The notes under the pieces are model-generated. The model saw only the letters and a list, made by a program, of their open reading frames with translations, made no database searches and had not been told where the DNA came from. 12,507 nucleotides of DNA, taken from the NCBI GenBank assembly GCA_028866335.1, contig JAGWIL010000029.1, positions 1 to 12,507 on the forward strand, written 5' to 3'. This stretch comes from Rhodospirillales bacterium. GTDB taxonomy: Bacteria; Pseudomonadota; Alphaproteobacteria; Acetobacterales; Acetobacteraceae. Shown here one piece after another: positions 5,716 to 12,507 of this stretch; the stretch's first letter is position 1; the number at the start of each line of letters is the position of its first letter. The position numbers and the translations under genes are program-made.

Positions 5716-6961
5716 ATGTTTGGTTTAAGGCGCGTTTTTTCCGTAGTGCAGGTTTTTAAGCGGGCCGCCCCCGGAGGCAAATATCCAGCGGTAAGTATTT
5801 CTGAACTCATTGCAGCATTAGCACGTCTTGGTGTTGTTGCGTATTTTGGGCTTTTTACTACTCCGGCTTCCGCCCAGATTGGGTTCTTTCTGCCGTCGCC
5901 GCCGTCGGCGTTGCGCCAGTTCTTTGGCGACCAAGTGCATTCTGTTGCTTGCGCGGGTTGCACGGCGAATAGGCCCTTCCAGACAGAAAAAATGCTTCAA
6001 CTACCGTATATCATATCGAGTCTGGTCTGGAGCCCCGATGGTAAATATTTGGCAGTGGGTAGTTTGCTAGAGTCCAAGGTGGATATCTACGATACCTCCA
6101 ATTGGAATCTTGTTAGTCATATTCAAGCTGGGGCTGCAGGTGAAGGCGGCTTCGTCAATCAGTTCACAAGTGATAGCAAATATCTCATCCGACCGAGATT
6201 CACGGCACACGGCACAGATAATGTATCAATACAGAAATGGAACCCTGAAACTAATTTGATAGTCGGAGATTTTATAAGCATATTTCAAACTGAGAAAGGA
6301 ACGACCAATGATCTTGAAGGACACGATAGCTATCCAAAGGCAGTGGCAACGAGCGTGAAAAATAATTTGGTTGCCGCAGCGGTGGGGGGAAGTACCTATG
6401 GTCATATATTGATTTATAATTCAATCGATTACCATGTTCGCCAGGATATTCTATGCGGCTTCCACAGTTCCCCAAATGCGATCGCCTTTAGTCGAGATAA
6501 TCGTGAATTGGCAACGGGGGGGATGTCATGCTGGGAATGCAGTGGAGGCTTACGATATTAATTCAGGTACAATGAAGTTTCAGACAGCCGTCGACCGCTC
6601 TGCTTGGGCATATAATTTTATCGAGTACAGTCCGGACAACTCATTTTTAGCGGTGGCTTCCTCCTCTGGAGAAGCTGGAACAGTAACTATCCTGAAAGCT
6701 TCAGATGGCTCGGTTGTTGGAGTCCTGCCAACGGAAAATGCAACCATCACAAATTTACAATGGATAGATAATAATTTTATTCTTGCTTCGTATGATTCGA
6801 TAGATCCAGATGGAAGCGTTGCCCGAATATGGAACATACGTTCGCTAACACTGGCGGGGGAGTACGCGGGCAAGAATATGCAACTCGTTTCTCTTAGCCC
6901 TGATAGTGCTCTTTTAGCCGCCGCCATAGGAACTGATGTTGTTGTCGGCAGACTTAAATAG
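5716..6961 (+). pseudogene. secreted WD40-like beta-propeller protein, frameshifted at a G7 run
   Basis: One gene read in two frames. Frame one runs from ATG 5716 (ribosome site AAGGGG, 5 bases upstream) to a TAA at 6559-6561. Near 6520 the propeller pattern moves to the next frame and continues to 6961. Dropping one G from the seven at 6516-6522 gives a continuous 414-residue protein. A signal-like segment lies at about residues 31-53, ending FTTPASAQ, after an unusually long 30-residue lead; then comes a CxxC pair (Cys79, Cys82). Seven WD/YncE-type repeats follow, with strands such as LVWSPDGKYLAVG, IAFSRDNRELATGG, IEYSPDNSFLAVA and VSLSPDSALLAAA, and closing strands such as VDIYD, VEAYDINSG and ARIWNI. 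The break is inside blade four. Probably a periplasmic or surface interaction scaffold; the partner is unknown. Base composition is clearly A+T-richer than the neighbours (19 of 60 G+C at 6241-6300), which suggests transfer. Confidence 0.75.
6516..6522 (+). repeat. homopolymer run of seven G at the frameshift point
   Basis: Seven consecutive G follow the codon start AC at 6514-6515. Six G would keep the beta-propeller frame open (reading ATGGCHAGNAVEAYD); seven G ends it 12 codons later. It could be a sequencing or assembly error, a fixed mutation, or a slippage-prone tract. Confidence 0.7.
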
Positions 6962-7088
6962 CCATCCAAGGAAATCAAGTCTTGTTTGTAATGAGCTGGG
7001 TTATCTCGGCCATCGTGTCTCGCACGAAACGCTACGCTGATCTTGATGTCTCCGCGCTTGATAACGCCAATTAGAGCGCGATAGTTCT

Positions 7089-7104
7089 GGGCTCATGAGA
7101 GCCC
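7089..7104. terminator. short hairpin over the fhs stop codon
   Basis: A perfect inverted repeat GGGCTC-ATGA-GAGCCC that contains the fhs stop codon (leftward TGA at 7093-7095). It is the only G+C-rich stem between the convergent propeller and fhs genes, but lacks a T run on either side. The 6962-7088 gap otherwise holds nothing recognisable apart from a short unsupported reading frame. Confidence 0.3.
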
Positions 7105-8772
7105 CATGATCTCTCCGGCGGGGTCCAAAAATATCGTTTCCGCGGCGGCGTGGCGCGGCAGACCGGGCATCGTAACGGTGTCACCGCACAGGGCAACGAT
7201 GAAACCAGCACCGGCGGAGAGACGGACTTCCCGGATCGGCAAGGTGAACCCCGAGGGCGCGCCGCGCAAAGCGGGGTCTGCCGAGAAGCTGTATTGGGTT
7301 TTGGCCATGCAAACGGGAAGATGGGCGAACCCGGCCTCCGTGAAGCCGCGCAACTGCGCCGCCGCGCGTGAGTCCAGCTCGATTCCCGCCGCGCCATACA
7401 TCTCCTTGGCGATGGTGGCGATTTTTTCTTCCAAATTCATGGCATCAGGGTAAAGCGGCGTGAAAGTGGTGCTGGCCTCTGCTAGCTCAGCAACGGCATC
7501 GGCCAATTCCGCTGCGCCTTCGCCACCCTTTGCAAAATGCGTGCAAGAAATGGCGCGTACGCCAGCTTCCGCGCAAATCTGCTGAATCATTGCCAGCTCT
7601 GCCGGCGTATCACCCGCAAAACGGTTGATGGCGACCAGGGTTTGCAAGCCGAATTTATGCATATTGCCAACATGGCGCAGCAGATTGGCGCACCCGGCCT
7701 CCACTGCCTGCGCATTTTCCTCAGCCAGCCCGCGTAACGCCACGCCCCCGTGCATTTTAAGCGCCCGCACGGTCACGACGATAACGCAGACAGAAGGGGC
7801 GAACCCGCCCAGGCGGCATTTAATGTCGAGGAATTTTTCAGCCCCCAGATCCGCGCCGAACCCAGCTTCCGTGACGACAAAATCCGCCAGGCCAAGCGCT
7901 GTTTGCGTTGCCAGCAGGGTGTTGCAGCCATGGGCGATGTTCGCGAACGGGCCGCCATGAACAAAGGCGGGCGTGCCTTCCAGCGTCTGCACGAGATTGG
8001 GGGCGAAGGCGTCTTTCAACAGCGCCGCCATGGCACCAGCAGCATTCAGCTCCCGCGCGCGGACAAGACGCTTCGCCTTGTCGCGGCCGATGACGATGTC
8101 ACCCAGCCGTTGTTCCAGCTCAGCCAGCGAACGCGCCAGGCAGAATATCGCCATGACCTCGCTGGCGGCGGTGATATCAAAACCGGTTTGGCGCACCACG
8201 CCGTTGCCGCTGCCAAGGCCAATCACGACGTCGCGCAACGCACGGTCGTTAAGGTCGATCACGCGGCGCCAGGCGATGCTGGCGGGGTCCAGCCCCAGCG
8301 CGTTGCCCCAATAAAGATGATTGTCGATCATTGCGGCAAGCAGGTTATGCGCGGCGCCAATGGCGTGCATGTCGCCGGTGAAGTGCAGGTTGATCTCGTC
8401 GATCGGCGCGATCTGCGACTGCCCACCACCGGTGGCGCCCCCTTTGGCCCCAAAGCTTGGCCCCAGGCTCGGCTCACGCAGGCAGATGGCGGTGCGGTGA
8501 CCGGCGCGGCGCAGCGCATCGCCCAGGCCGATGGTGGTTGTGGTTTTACCCTCGCCAGCCGGGGTGGGGCTGATGGCCGTGACCAGGACAAGTTTGCCCG
8601 CCGGGGCCGAGGCAGCCTTGGCGGCAAAGTCCAGCGCCACTTTGCCCTTAAACGGGCCATAGCGGTACAGGGATTCGGTTGGAATCCCCAGTTTTACAGC
8701 AATATTTTCAATGGGTTGTAAAGCCACAAGGCTAGTTACGGTTGTGCTTGGAGCTGCCATGGTCAGAGTCAT
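7093..8772 (-). CDS. fhs: formate-tetrahydrofolate ligase
   Basis: A 559-residue cytosolic enzyme of normal family length. It joins formate to tetrahydrofolate with ATP to give 10-formyl-THF, the entry of formate carbon into purine, Met-tRNA formylation and C1-THF pathways. The nucleotide loop is TPAGEGKTTTT (residues 70-80). Other family stretches are REPSLGPSFGAKGGATGGG, the folate region DINLHFTGDMHAI-like segment (INLHFTGDMHA), LNDRALRDVVIGLG, FVHGGPFANIAHGCN, and the C-terminal LPIREVRLSAGAGF with terminal GEIMGL. The frame opens at ATG 8772; ATG 8760 (MAAPSTT) is possible, and neither has a clear ribosome site. It lies 101 bases downstream of fdh on the same strand, separated by a long palindrome, so it may be co-transcribed but tuned separately. 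Together the pair gives the cell both an oxidative and an assimilatory route for formate. Confidence 0.97.
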   Translation of the reverse strand: MTLTMAAPSTTVTSLVALQPIENIAVKLGIPTESLYRYGPFKGKVALDFAAKAASAPAGKLVLVTAISPTPAGEGKTTTTIGLGDALRRAGHRTAICLREPSLGPSFGAKGGATGGGQSQIAPIDEINLHFTGDMHAIGAAHNLLAAMIDNHLYWGNALGLDPASIAWRRVIDLNDRALRDVVIGLGSGNGVVRQTGFDITAASEVMAIFCLARSLAELEQRLGDIVIGRDKAKRLVRARELNAAGAMAALLKDAFAPNLVQTLEGTPAFVHGGPFANIAHGCNTLLATQTALGLADFVVTEAGFGADLGAEKFLDIKCRLGGFAPSVCVIVVTVRALKMHGGVALRGLAEENAQAVEAGCANLLRHVGNMHKFGLQTLVAINRFAGDTPAELAMIQQICAEAGVRAISCTHFAKGGEGAAELADAVAELAEASTTFTPLYPDAMNLEEKIATIAKEMYGAAGIELDSRAAAQLRGFTEAGFAHLPVCMAKTQYSFSADPALRGAPSGFTLPIREVRLSAGAGFIVALCGDTVTMPGLPRHAAAETIFLDPAGEIMGLS

Positions 8773-8835
8773 GCGTGCGCTCTAGCATAGCAAGAATAAC
8801 GTATATAGCCGTCCAGACCGGATTTGCCGCGGCAC

Positions 8836-8864
8836 ACTCTACGCGGGAAATTCCCGCGTAGAGT
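8836..8864 (-). terminator. long perfect palindrome between fdh and fhs (terminator, attenuator or mRNA-stability hairpin)
   Basis: A perfect inverted repeat with 14-base arms (ACTCTACGCGGGAA and its complement) around a single central base, starting 9 bases past the fdh stop codon. In RNA it would fold as a 13-base-pair stem with a 3-base loop. No T run follows in the direction of transcription; the next bases are TGTGCCGCGGC-like. It could therefore be a non-canonical terminator, a partial terminator lowering fhs expression, or a 3'-end stabiliser for fdh mRNA. Confidence 0.55.
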
Positions 8865-8873
8865 CCCGGCTTA

Positions 8874-10076
8874 TTAGATCTTCTTGAACTTGGCGGCTTC
8901 TTCAGACCCGCCCGTGGCGTTGCCCTTGGAATAGGAATGCGCGCCAACACCAGCCAGCGCACCGCCCTGAACAATGAGGTATTCGTTCCGGATCGGACGG
9001 CCCTCGAAATAGCATTCGAGAATTTCACGCGTACCGGCAGCATAGCGCGTTTGCGCCGAGAGCGAGGTGCCCGAGATGTGCGGGGTCATGCCGTGATGCG
9101 GCATGGAGCGCCAGGGGTGATCCTGCGGAGCAGGCTGCGGGAACCACACATCGCCGCCGTAGCCAGCCAACTGGCCGGATTCGAGCGCGCGCGCGATGGC
9201 GTCACGGTCGCACAGTTTACCACGCGCGGTGTTGATCAAGTACGCCCCACGCTTGAAGGATTTCAGCGTCTGGTCGTTGATCATGTTTTCCGTTTCCGGG
9301 TGGAGCGGGCAGTTCAACGTTACCACGTCGCAGACCTTGTACATGTCTTCGCGCGTGGCATGGAAGGTAAGGCCCAGCTCTTTCTCAACAGCCTCCGGCA
9401 GGCGGTGGCGGTCGGTATAATGCAGGTGCATACCAAACGGCTTCAGGCGGCGCAGCACGGCAACGCCAATGCGGCCAGCGGCCACAGTGCCGACATGCAT
9501 ACCTTCAACATCGTAAGACCGCGTAACGCAATCAGCAATGTTCCAACCGCCCTTCAGCACCCATTGATGGGAGGGGATGTAGTTGCGCACCAGGCCGAGG
9601 ATTGTCATCACGACATGTTCAGCGACGCTGATGGAGTTGCAATAGGTGACTTCCGCCACGGTGATGTTGTTCTCGATCGCGGCTTGCAGATCAACGTGGT
9701 CGGAACCGATACCGGCGGTGAGCGCCAGCTTAAGTTTAGGAGCCTTGGCGATGCGCTCAGCGGTGATGTAGGCCGGGTAAAACGGCTGGGAGATCACCAC
9801 TTCAGCGTCCGCCAGCTCGCGCTCCAGCACGGAATCCGGGCCATCCTTGCTTGAGGTCACAACCAAAGTATGGCCGTTATCCTCAAGATATTTGCGCAGG
9901 CCGAGCTCGCCGGAAACGCTGCCGAGAAGCGCGCCGGGCTGGAAGTCGATCGCCTTGGGAGTGGGCAGGGTCTGACCATCGGGATAGGCATCGATCTTGG
10001 GGAGATCATCACGCGCGTAGGATTTCGGGAATCCATCAACGGGATCATCATAGAGCACGCATACAACTTTTGCCAT
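8874..10076 (-). CDS. fdh: NAD-dependent formate dehydrogenase
   Basis: A 400-residue, metal-independent dehydrogenase of the D-2-hydroxyacid dehydrogenase superfamily. It oxidises formate to CO2 and makes NADH in the cytosol. ATG 10076 is chosen over an upstream ATG at 10139 because AGGA stands 7 bases before it and the protein then begins MAKVVCVLYDD like Pseudomonas FDH. The key residues fall one position after Pseudomonas numbering: Ile123, Asn147 (TYCNSIS), Arg285 (NTARGK), Gln314 (WFPQPAPQDHPWR) and the catalytic His333 (TPHISGT). The NAD fold has AAGRIG at 199-204, and Asp222 (YTDRHR) marks NAD over NADP preference. The gene ends in tandem TAA TAA. It follows lysR on the same strand after 215 bases, with fhs downstream. 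Likely roles are energy from formate or removal of toxic formate. Confidence 0.97.
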   Translation of the reverse strand: MAKVVCVLYDDPVDGFPKSYARDDLPKIDAYPDGQTLPTPKAIDFQPGALLGSVSGELGLRKYLEDNGHTLVVTSSKDGPDSVLERELADAEVVISQPFYPAYITAERIAKAPKLKLALTAGIGSDHVDLQAAIENNITVAEVTYCNSISVAEHVVMTILGLVRNYIPSHQWVLKGGWNIADCVTRSYDVEGMHVGTVAAGRIGVAVLRRLKPFGMHLHYTDRHRLPEAVEKELGLTFHATREDMYKVCDVVTLNCPLHPETENMINDQTLKSFKRGAYLINTARGKLCDRDAIARALESGQLAGYGGDVWFPQPAPQDHPWRSMPHHGMTPHISGTSLSAQTRYAAGTREILECYFEGRPIRNEYLIVQGGALAGVGAHSYSKGNATGGSEEAAKFKKI

Positions 10077-10256
10077 GTCATCGTCCTTAACAAAGAGTGA
10101 GGAAGACGCGAGGCAAGCAAAAGCACCCAGACAACCCATGCAAATGGGGCTGCTATCGTTTTTCGTGGCAACGCATCCTCATCCGATTGCTGAAGGTTTC
10201 TTTGGGCGCCAGCATCGGACGGCGACACAGTCACACCCTAACGCAAGGCAAATCCA

Positions 10257-10292
10257 ATCAAAGCTTTTGACACTTTGATAGGCGATATCTAT
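10257..10292 (-). promoter_or_regulatory. two adjacent dyads upstream of fdh, candidate LysR binding sites
   Basis: Dyad one at 10278-10292 is ATAG-N7-CTAT, which contains the LysR-type core T-N11-A and overlaps the lysR stop codon. Dyad two at 10257-10279 is ATCAAAG-N9-CTTTGAT, a perfect 7-base inverted repeat touching the first. Paired sites upstream of a target are the usual LysR arrangement. They lie about 180-215 bases before the fdh start. A convincing -35/-10 pair could not be picked between them and fdh. Confidence 0.45.
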
Positions 10293-11197
10293 TAGAGCCC
10301 GGCGAAACCCTGCTCGATATCCGCTTCCATGGCGGCGGCCAGGAGGGCGGCGGCCATCGGCCCGCGCGGTTCCCGGTCGGAGATCACGAGCCCGATCATC
10401 TCGCTGTGCACGGGGTCGATCAAGTCCAATATCGCGAGATCCGGCTGTTGCCCCAGCACGTGGAAGAAGCTGTGCGGCACAATGCTGGCCCACCCGCCGC
10501 GCCGAAGATGCGCGCAAACGGAGAGGAAGGAATTGCTGACCACGGTGGGATAGACCGCGAAGCCAAGCGTTGCGGTCAGCCGGTCTATAATACGCCGGTT
10601 TTGCATATCTTGGCTCAGCAGAATGAGCCGCTCGGCAGAGGCGTTAAGCCAACTTACCTCTTTTTGCCCCGCTAGATGATGGCTTTGCGGCACCGCCAGT
10701 TTGTAGCGTTCGCGGTAGAGCGGCACCCGGTGAACATGGTTAAGCGGCTCATTTTCAAGGTAGGTGATGCCGCCATCCAACTCAAAAGCGTCCAGACCCT
10801 CGGCGATTGCGCGCGATGTCATCGAGCGGATGGTGATCGTCGCGGCTGGGTTGGCGGCGCAAAAACACGCGGTGATAAAAGCTACCGAAGGCAGCGCCGC
10901 GGGGATGACCCCAAGCCGAAGCTCACCGGCCAACCCTTTGCGTTCGCCCGTTAAATCAGCCCGCAAACTATGATAATCGGTTAGAATTTGACGAGACCAG
11001 GACAGCAGCTTTTCTCCCTCTGCCGTAAGCCCGACAAACCGATGCCCGCGCTCCACCAGGGGCACGCCTAAATCTTCCTCTAGCTTACGGATGGCGGCTG
11101 AAAGTGTCGGCTGGGTGATATGACAGGCATCCGCCGCACGGGCGAAATGCCGTTCCTTGGCGAGAGTGACGAAATAAGAGAGCTGACGAATGAGCAT
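10292..11197 (-). CDS. LysR-type transcriptional regulator of the formate genes
   Basis: A 301-residue regulator of standard LysR length. The longest frame opens at 11365, but residues upstream of ATG 11197 are not LysR-like, and 11197 gives the canonical start MLIRQLSYFVTLAKERHFARAA. The winged helix-turn-helix covers about residues 4-62 (recognition part ITQPTLSAAIRKLEEDLGVPL, then the wing). The C-terminal effector-binding domain starts near GELRLGVIPAALPS and extends to the end. These proteins bind as tetramers and activate or repress when a small ligand binds. Its place directly upstream of fdh suggests formate or a related C1 metabolite as the effector and fdh-fhs as targets, similar to LysR genes beside formate dehydrogenases in other proteobacteria. 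That function is inferred from position. It is divergent from the chemotaxis gene with 134 bases between them. Confidence 0.92.
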   Translation of the reverse strand: MLIRQLSYFVTLAKERHFARAADACHITQPTLSAAIRKLEEDLGVPLVERGHRFVGLTAEGEKLLSWSRQILTDYHSLRADLTGERKGLAGELRLGVIPAALPSVAFITACFCAANPAATITIRSMTSRAIAEGLDAFELDGGITYLENEPLNHVHRVPLYRERYKLAVPQSHHLAGQKEVSWLNASAERLILLSQDMQNRRIIDRLTATLGFAVYPTVVSNSFLSVCAHLRRGGWASIVPHSFFHVLGQQPDLAILDLIDPVHSEMIGLVISDREPRGPMAAALLAAAMEADIEQGFAGL

Positions 11198-11248
11198 ACG
11201 GGGACGGATAACATGAAAGGCGGATTTGCCAACTGCTATCCATTTAAC

Positions 11249-11266
11249 CAGTTCTAAACACAACTG
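11249..11266. promoter_or_regulatory. weak dyad between lysR and the chemoreceptor gene
   Basis: An inverted repeat CAGTT-N8-AACTG in the 134-base divergent gap. It is 52 bases upstream of the lysR start and 65 bases upstream of the chemoreceptor start. A LysR protein often binds such a gap to control itself, but the repeat is short and has no match to the dyads near fdh. The rest of the gap shows no clear promoter. Confidence 0.2.
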
Positions 11267-11331
11267 TGAAATCGTGCGGCACGCTGCGGGCCACGCCCGG
11301 GGCATCACAACCAATCCCGGAAACCCGCCAA

Positions 11332-12507
11332 ATGTCATTTTTCTCCAGATGGTCAATTCTTGCAAAACTCATAGCCGCTTTTTCCGTGGTGCTGCTTTTC
11401 ACCGCGGGATTGGGCATTTTCTCGCTCACGAGGATCGATTTCGTCACTACCGTTGCCCAAGGGCTTGAAACCAATATTGCCGGAACCACGCCGATAGAAG
11501 CAATGGGACGCACCGAATCAGGACTGTTTGGCTCTACCAGTGAAGCGGTAATGACCAAAGACCCTGCCAGGCTTGCAACGCTTGTTGCGCGGATGAAGGC
11601 CGGAGTGGACATTTTCAACACCAACTGGCTCGTTTATCAGCCAACGATGGACCCCGGCCGCGAAACCGGAGATGGTGATAGTTTCCAGGCAGCGTTTCAG
11701 CAAATGAGCCAGGACGCGACAACGGCGGTGGGCGATGCGGCTGCCGGTAATCTTCCAGCGGCTGAGGCCATCATCACCGGCCCCATGGCGCAGTTGAACG
11801 ACACATTCAACGCACATCTTGTGGACGATCTCGCCTATCAGGCATTGATGGCTGCGAATCATGCCTCTTCCATCCAGAACGCGAAATCATCCGCCAAGAC
11901 CGGCATCGCTATCGCTTTGGTGGTCATGCTGTTCGTGGTATGCGGCCTGGTCTGGGTGCTGATCGCCAGCATCGGCAAACCAATAACCCGCATGACAGGC
12001 ACGATGCGCCGGTTGGCGGAAGGTGATCTGGATGTCGAAATTTTAGATAGCGCCCGGCATGATGAAATTGGTGGCATGGCGCGCGCTGTTCAGGTATTTA
12101 AAGACGCCGGGCTGGAGAAAATCCGGCTTGAAGGCGACATGGAAACCGCACGCCACCGCGCCGAAGAGGAGCGCCGCCACCGGGAAATGGAGCGCGAGGC
12201 CGCCACGCGGGAGCAGGAACATGTTGTTAGCTCGCTTGCCGTTGGTTTAGAAAAACTTGCCGAAGGTGATTTGGTGTTCCGCCTGAACACACCCTTCAAA
12301 CCTGATTATGAAAAACTTCGTGGCGATTTTAACAATGCCATTGAGCGGCTGCACCAGACGATGAAAGTTATCATGGGTAATGCCTCAAACATTCGTTCAG
12401 GCACCGGAGAGATAGCCGCCGCAGCGGATGATCTTTCACGCCGGACAGAGCAGCAGGCGGCAAGCCTTGAGGAAACGGCAGCAGCGCTGGATGAGATTAC
12501 GGCGACC
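11332..12507 (+). CDS. methyl-accepting chemotaxis protein, N-terminal part
   Basis: An open frame of 392 codons that runs off the right edge of the window, so the C-terminus is missing. The start ATG at 11332 (MSFFSRWSILAKL) has a weak GGAAA upstream. Layout: membrane helix one at about 9-32; a periplasmic, mostly helical sensor domain of about 155 residues (37-190) with no recognised ligand motif; membrane helix two at about 191-214 (GIAIALVVMLFVVCG); a HAMP domain (GKPITRMTGTMRRLAEGDLDVEI to HDEIGGMARAVQVFKDA); a charged helical linker rich in Glu and Arg; and a second HAMP-like unit (LEKLAEGDLVFRL, then YEKLRGDFNNAIERL). The start of the signalling and methylation domain follows (DDLSRRTEQQAASLEETAAALDEI). 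It should relay a periplasmic signal to CheA/CheW. The ligand is unknown. It is divergent from lysR. Confidence 0.94.
   Translation, partial: MSFFSRWSILAKLIAAFSVVLLFTAGLGIFSLTRIDFVTTVAQGLETNIAGTTPIEAMGRTESGLFGSTSEAVMTKDPARLATLVARMKAGVDIFNTNWLVYQPTMDPGRETGDGDSFQAAFQQMSQDATTAVGDAAAGNLPAAEAIITGPMAQLNDTFNAHLVDDLAYQALMAANHASSIQNAKSSAKTGIAIALVVMLFVVCGLVWVLIASIGKPITRMTGTMRRLAEGDLDVEILDSARHDEIGGMARAVQVFKDAGLEKIRLEGDMETARHRAEEERRHREMEREAATREQEHVVSSLAVGLEKLAEGDLVFRLNTPFKPDYEKLRGDFNNAIERLHQTMKVIMGNASNIRSGTGEIAAAADDLSRRTEQQAASLEETAAALDEITAT

Noticed and set aside
5568..5963. A leftward open frame of 131 codons upstream of and across the start of the propeller gene
   Set aside because: It overlaps the propeller gene, which has a strong ribosome site and signal segment. 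The part outside (5568-5700) matches no transposase or other family that I can recognise.
6991..7074. A 27-codon rightward open frame between the propeller gene and fhs
   Set aside because: No ribosome site and no recognisable sequence; it might be the tail of a decayed gene, but nothing supports that.
7750..8721. A long rightward open frame (323 codons) opposite fhs
   Set aside because: It is antisense to a highly conserved enzyme gene; its translation is Arg/Gln/Ala-rich without family motifs, as expected for the complement of G+C-rich coding DNA.
8937..9854. A long rightward open frame (305 codons) opposite fdh
   Set aside because: Same reason: the complementary strand encodes formate dehydrogenase with all catalytic residues, and the antisense product resembles nothing.
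11244..11862. Leftward open frames opposite the chemoreceptor gene and the lysR/chemoreceptor gap
   Set aside because: The rightward frame encodes a clear chemoreceptor with membrane helices and HAMP; the antisense frames have no ribosome site or recognisable domain.
1..12507. CRISPR array, insertion sequence, integrase, toxin-antitoxin or phage genes
   Set aside because: No regularly spaced direct repeats, transposase motifs, terminal repeats or toxin-like small gene pairs were seen on either strand.

Overview
The window reads like the chromosome of an alphaproteobacterium, probably an acidophilic or acetic-acid-type member (Acetobacteraceae-like). This is inferred from G+C-rich coding sequence, the NAD-formate dehydrogenase / formate-THF ligase pair and the ArsR-ArsC-Acr3 arsenic operon; no rRNA or marker gene fixes the taxon. 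No tRNA, rRNA, CRISPR array, insertion sequence or integrase was found. No stretch longer than about 250 bases lacks a gene.

Layout. (1) 1-1217, rightward: the 3' part of an ABC exporter ATPase and its ABC-2 permease (YadG/YadH-like), overlapping by 4 bases. (2) 1273-3078, rightward: a good sigma70-type promoter, a SlyB-like glycine-zipper lipoprotein and, directly abutting it, a chorismatase of the FkbO/Hyg5/XanB2 family, which makes a hydroxybenzoate or dihydroxycyclohexadiene product from chorismate. (3) 3138-5468, leftward: an arsenic operon in the order arsR, arsC, acr3, followed by a small secreted PepSY-domain protein. (4) 5716-6961, rightward: a secreted seven-blade WD40-like beta-propeller gene in visibly A+T-richer DNA. 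It is broken by one extra base in a run of seven G. (5) 7093-11197, leftward: a formate module, lysR then NAD-dependent formate dehydrogenase then formate-tetrahydrofolate ligase. There are dyad operators at the lysR/fdh junction and a long perfect palindrome between fdh and fhs. (6) 11332 to the window end, rightward and divergent from lysR: the N-terminal 392 residues of a methyl-accepting chemotaxis protein.

How the genes work together. The formate module can oxidise formate to CO2 with NADH formation, or activate it onto tetrahydrofolate for one-carbon biosynthesis; the LysR protein is the obvious candidate sensor. The ars genes form a complete arsenate-reduction and arsenite-efflux pathway under an arsenite-responsive repressor. 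The chorismatase could supply 4-hydroxybenzoate for ubiquinone, or 3-hydroxybenzoate for a secondary metabolite or pigment. The points most worth a second look are the chorismatase, the poly-G frameshift in the propeller gene, and the regulatory DNA of the formate module. I did not see a clearly new multi-gene system.
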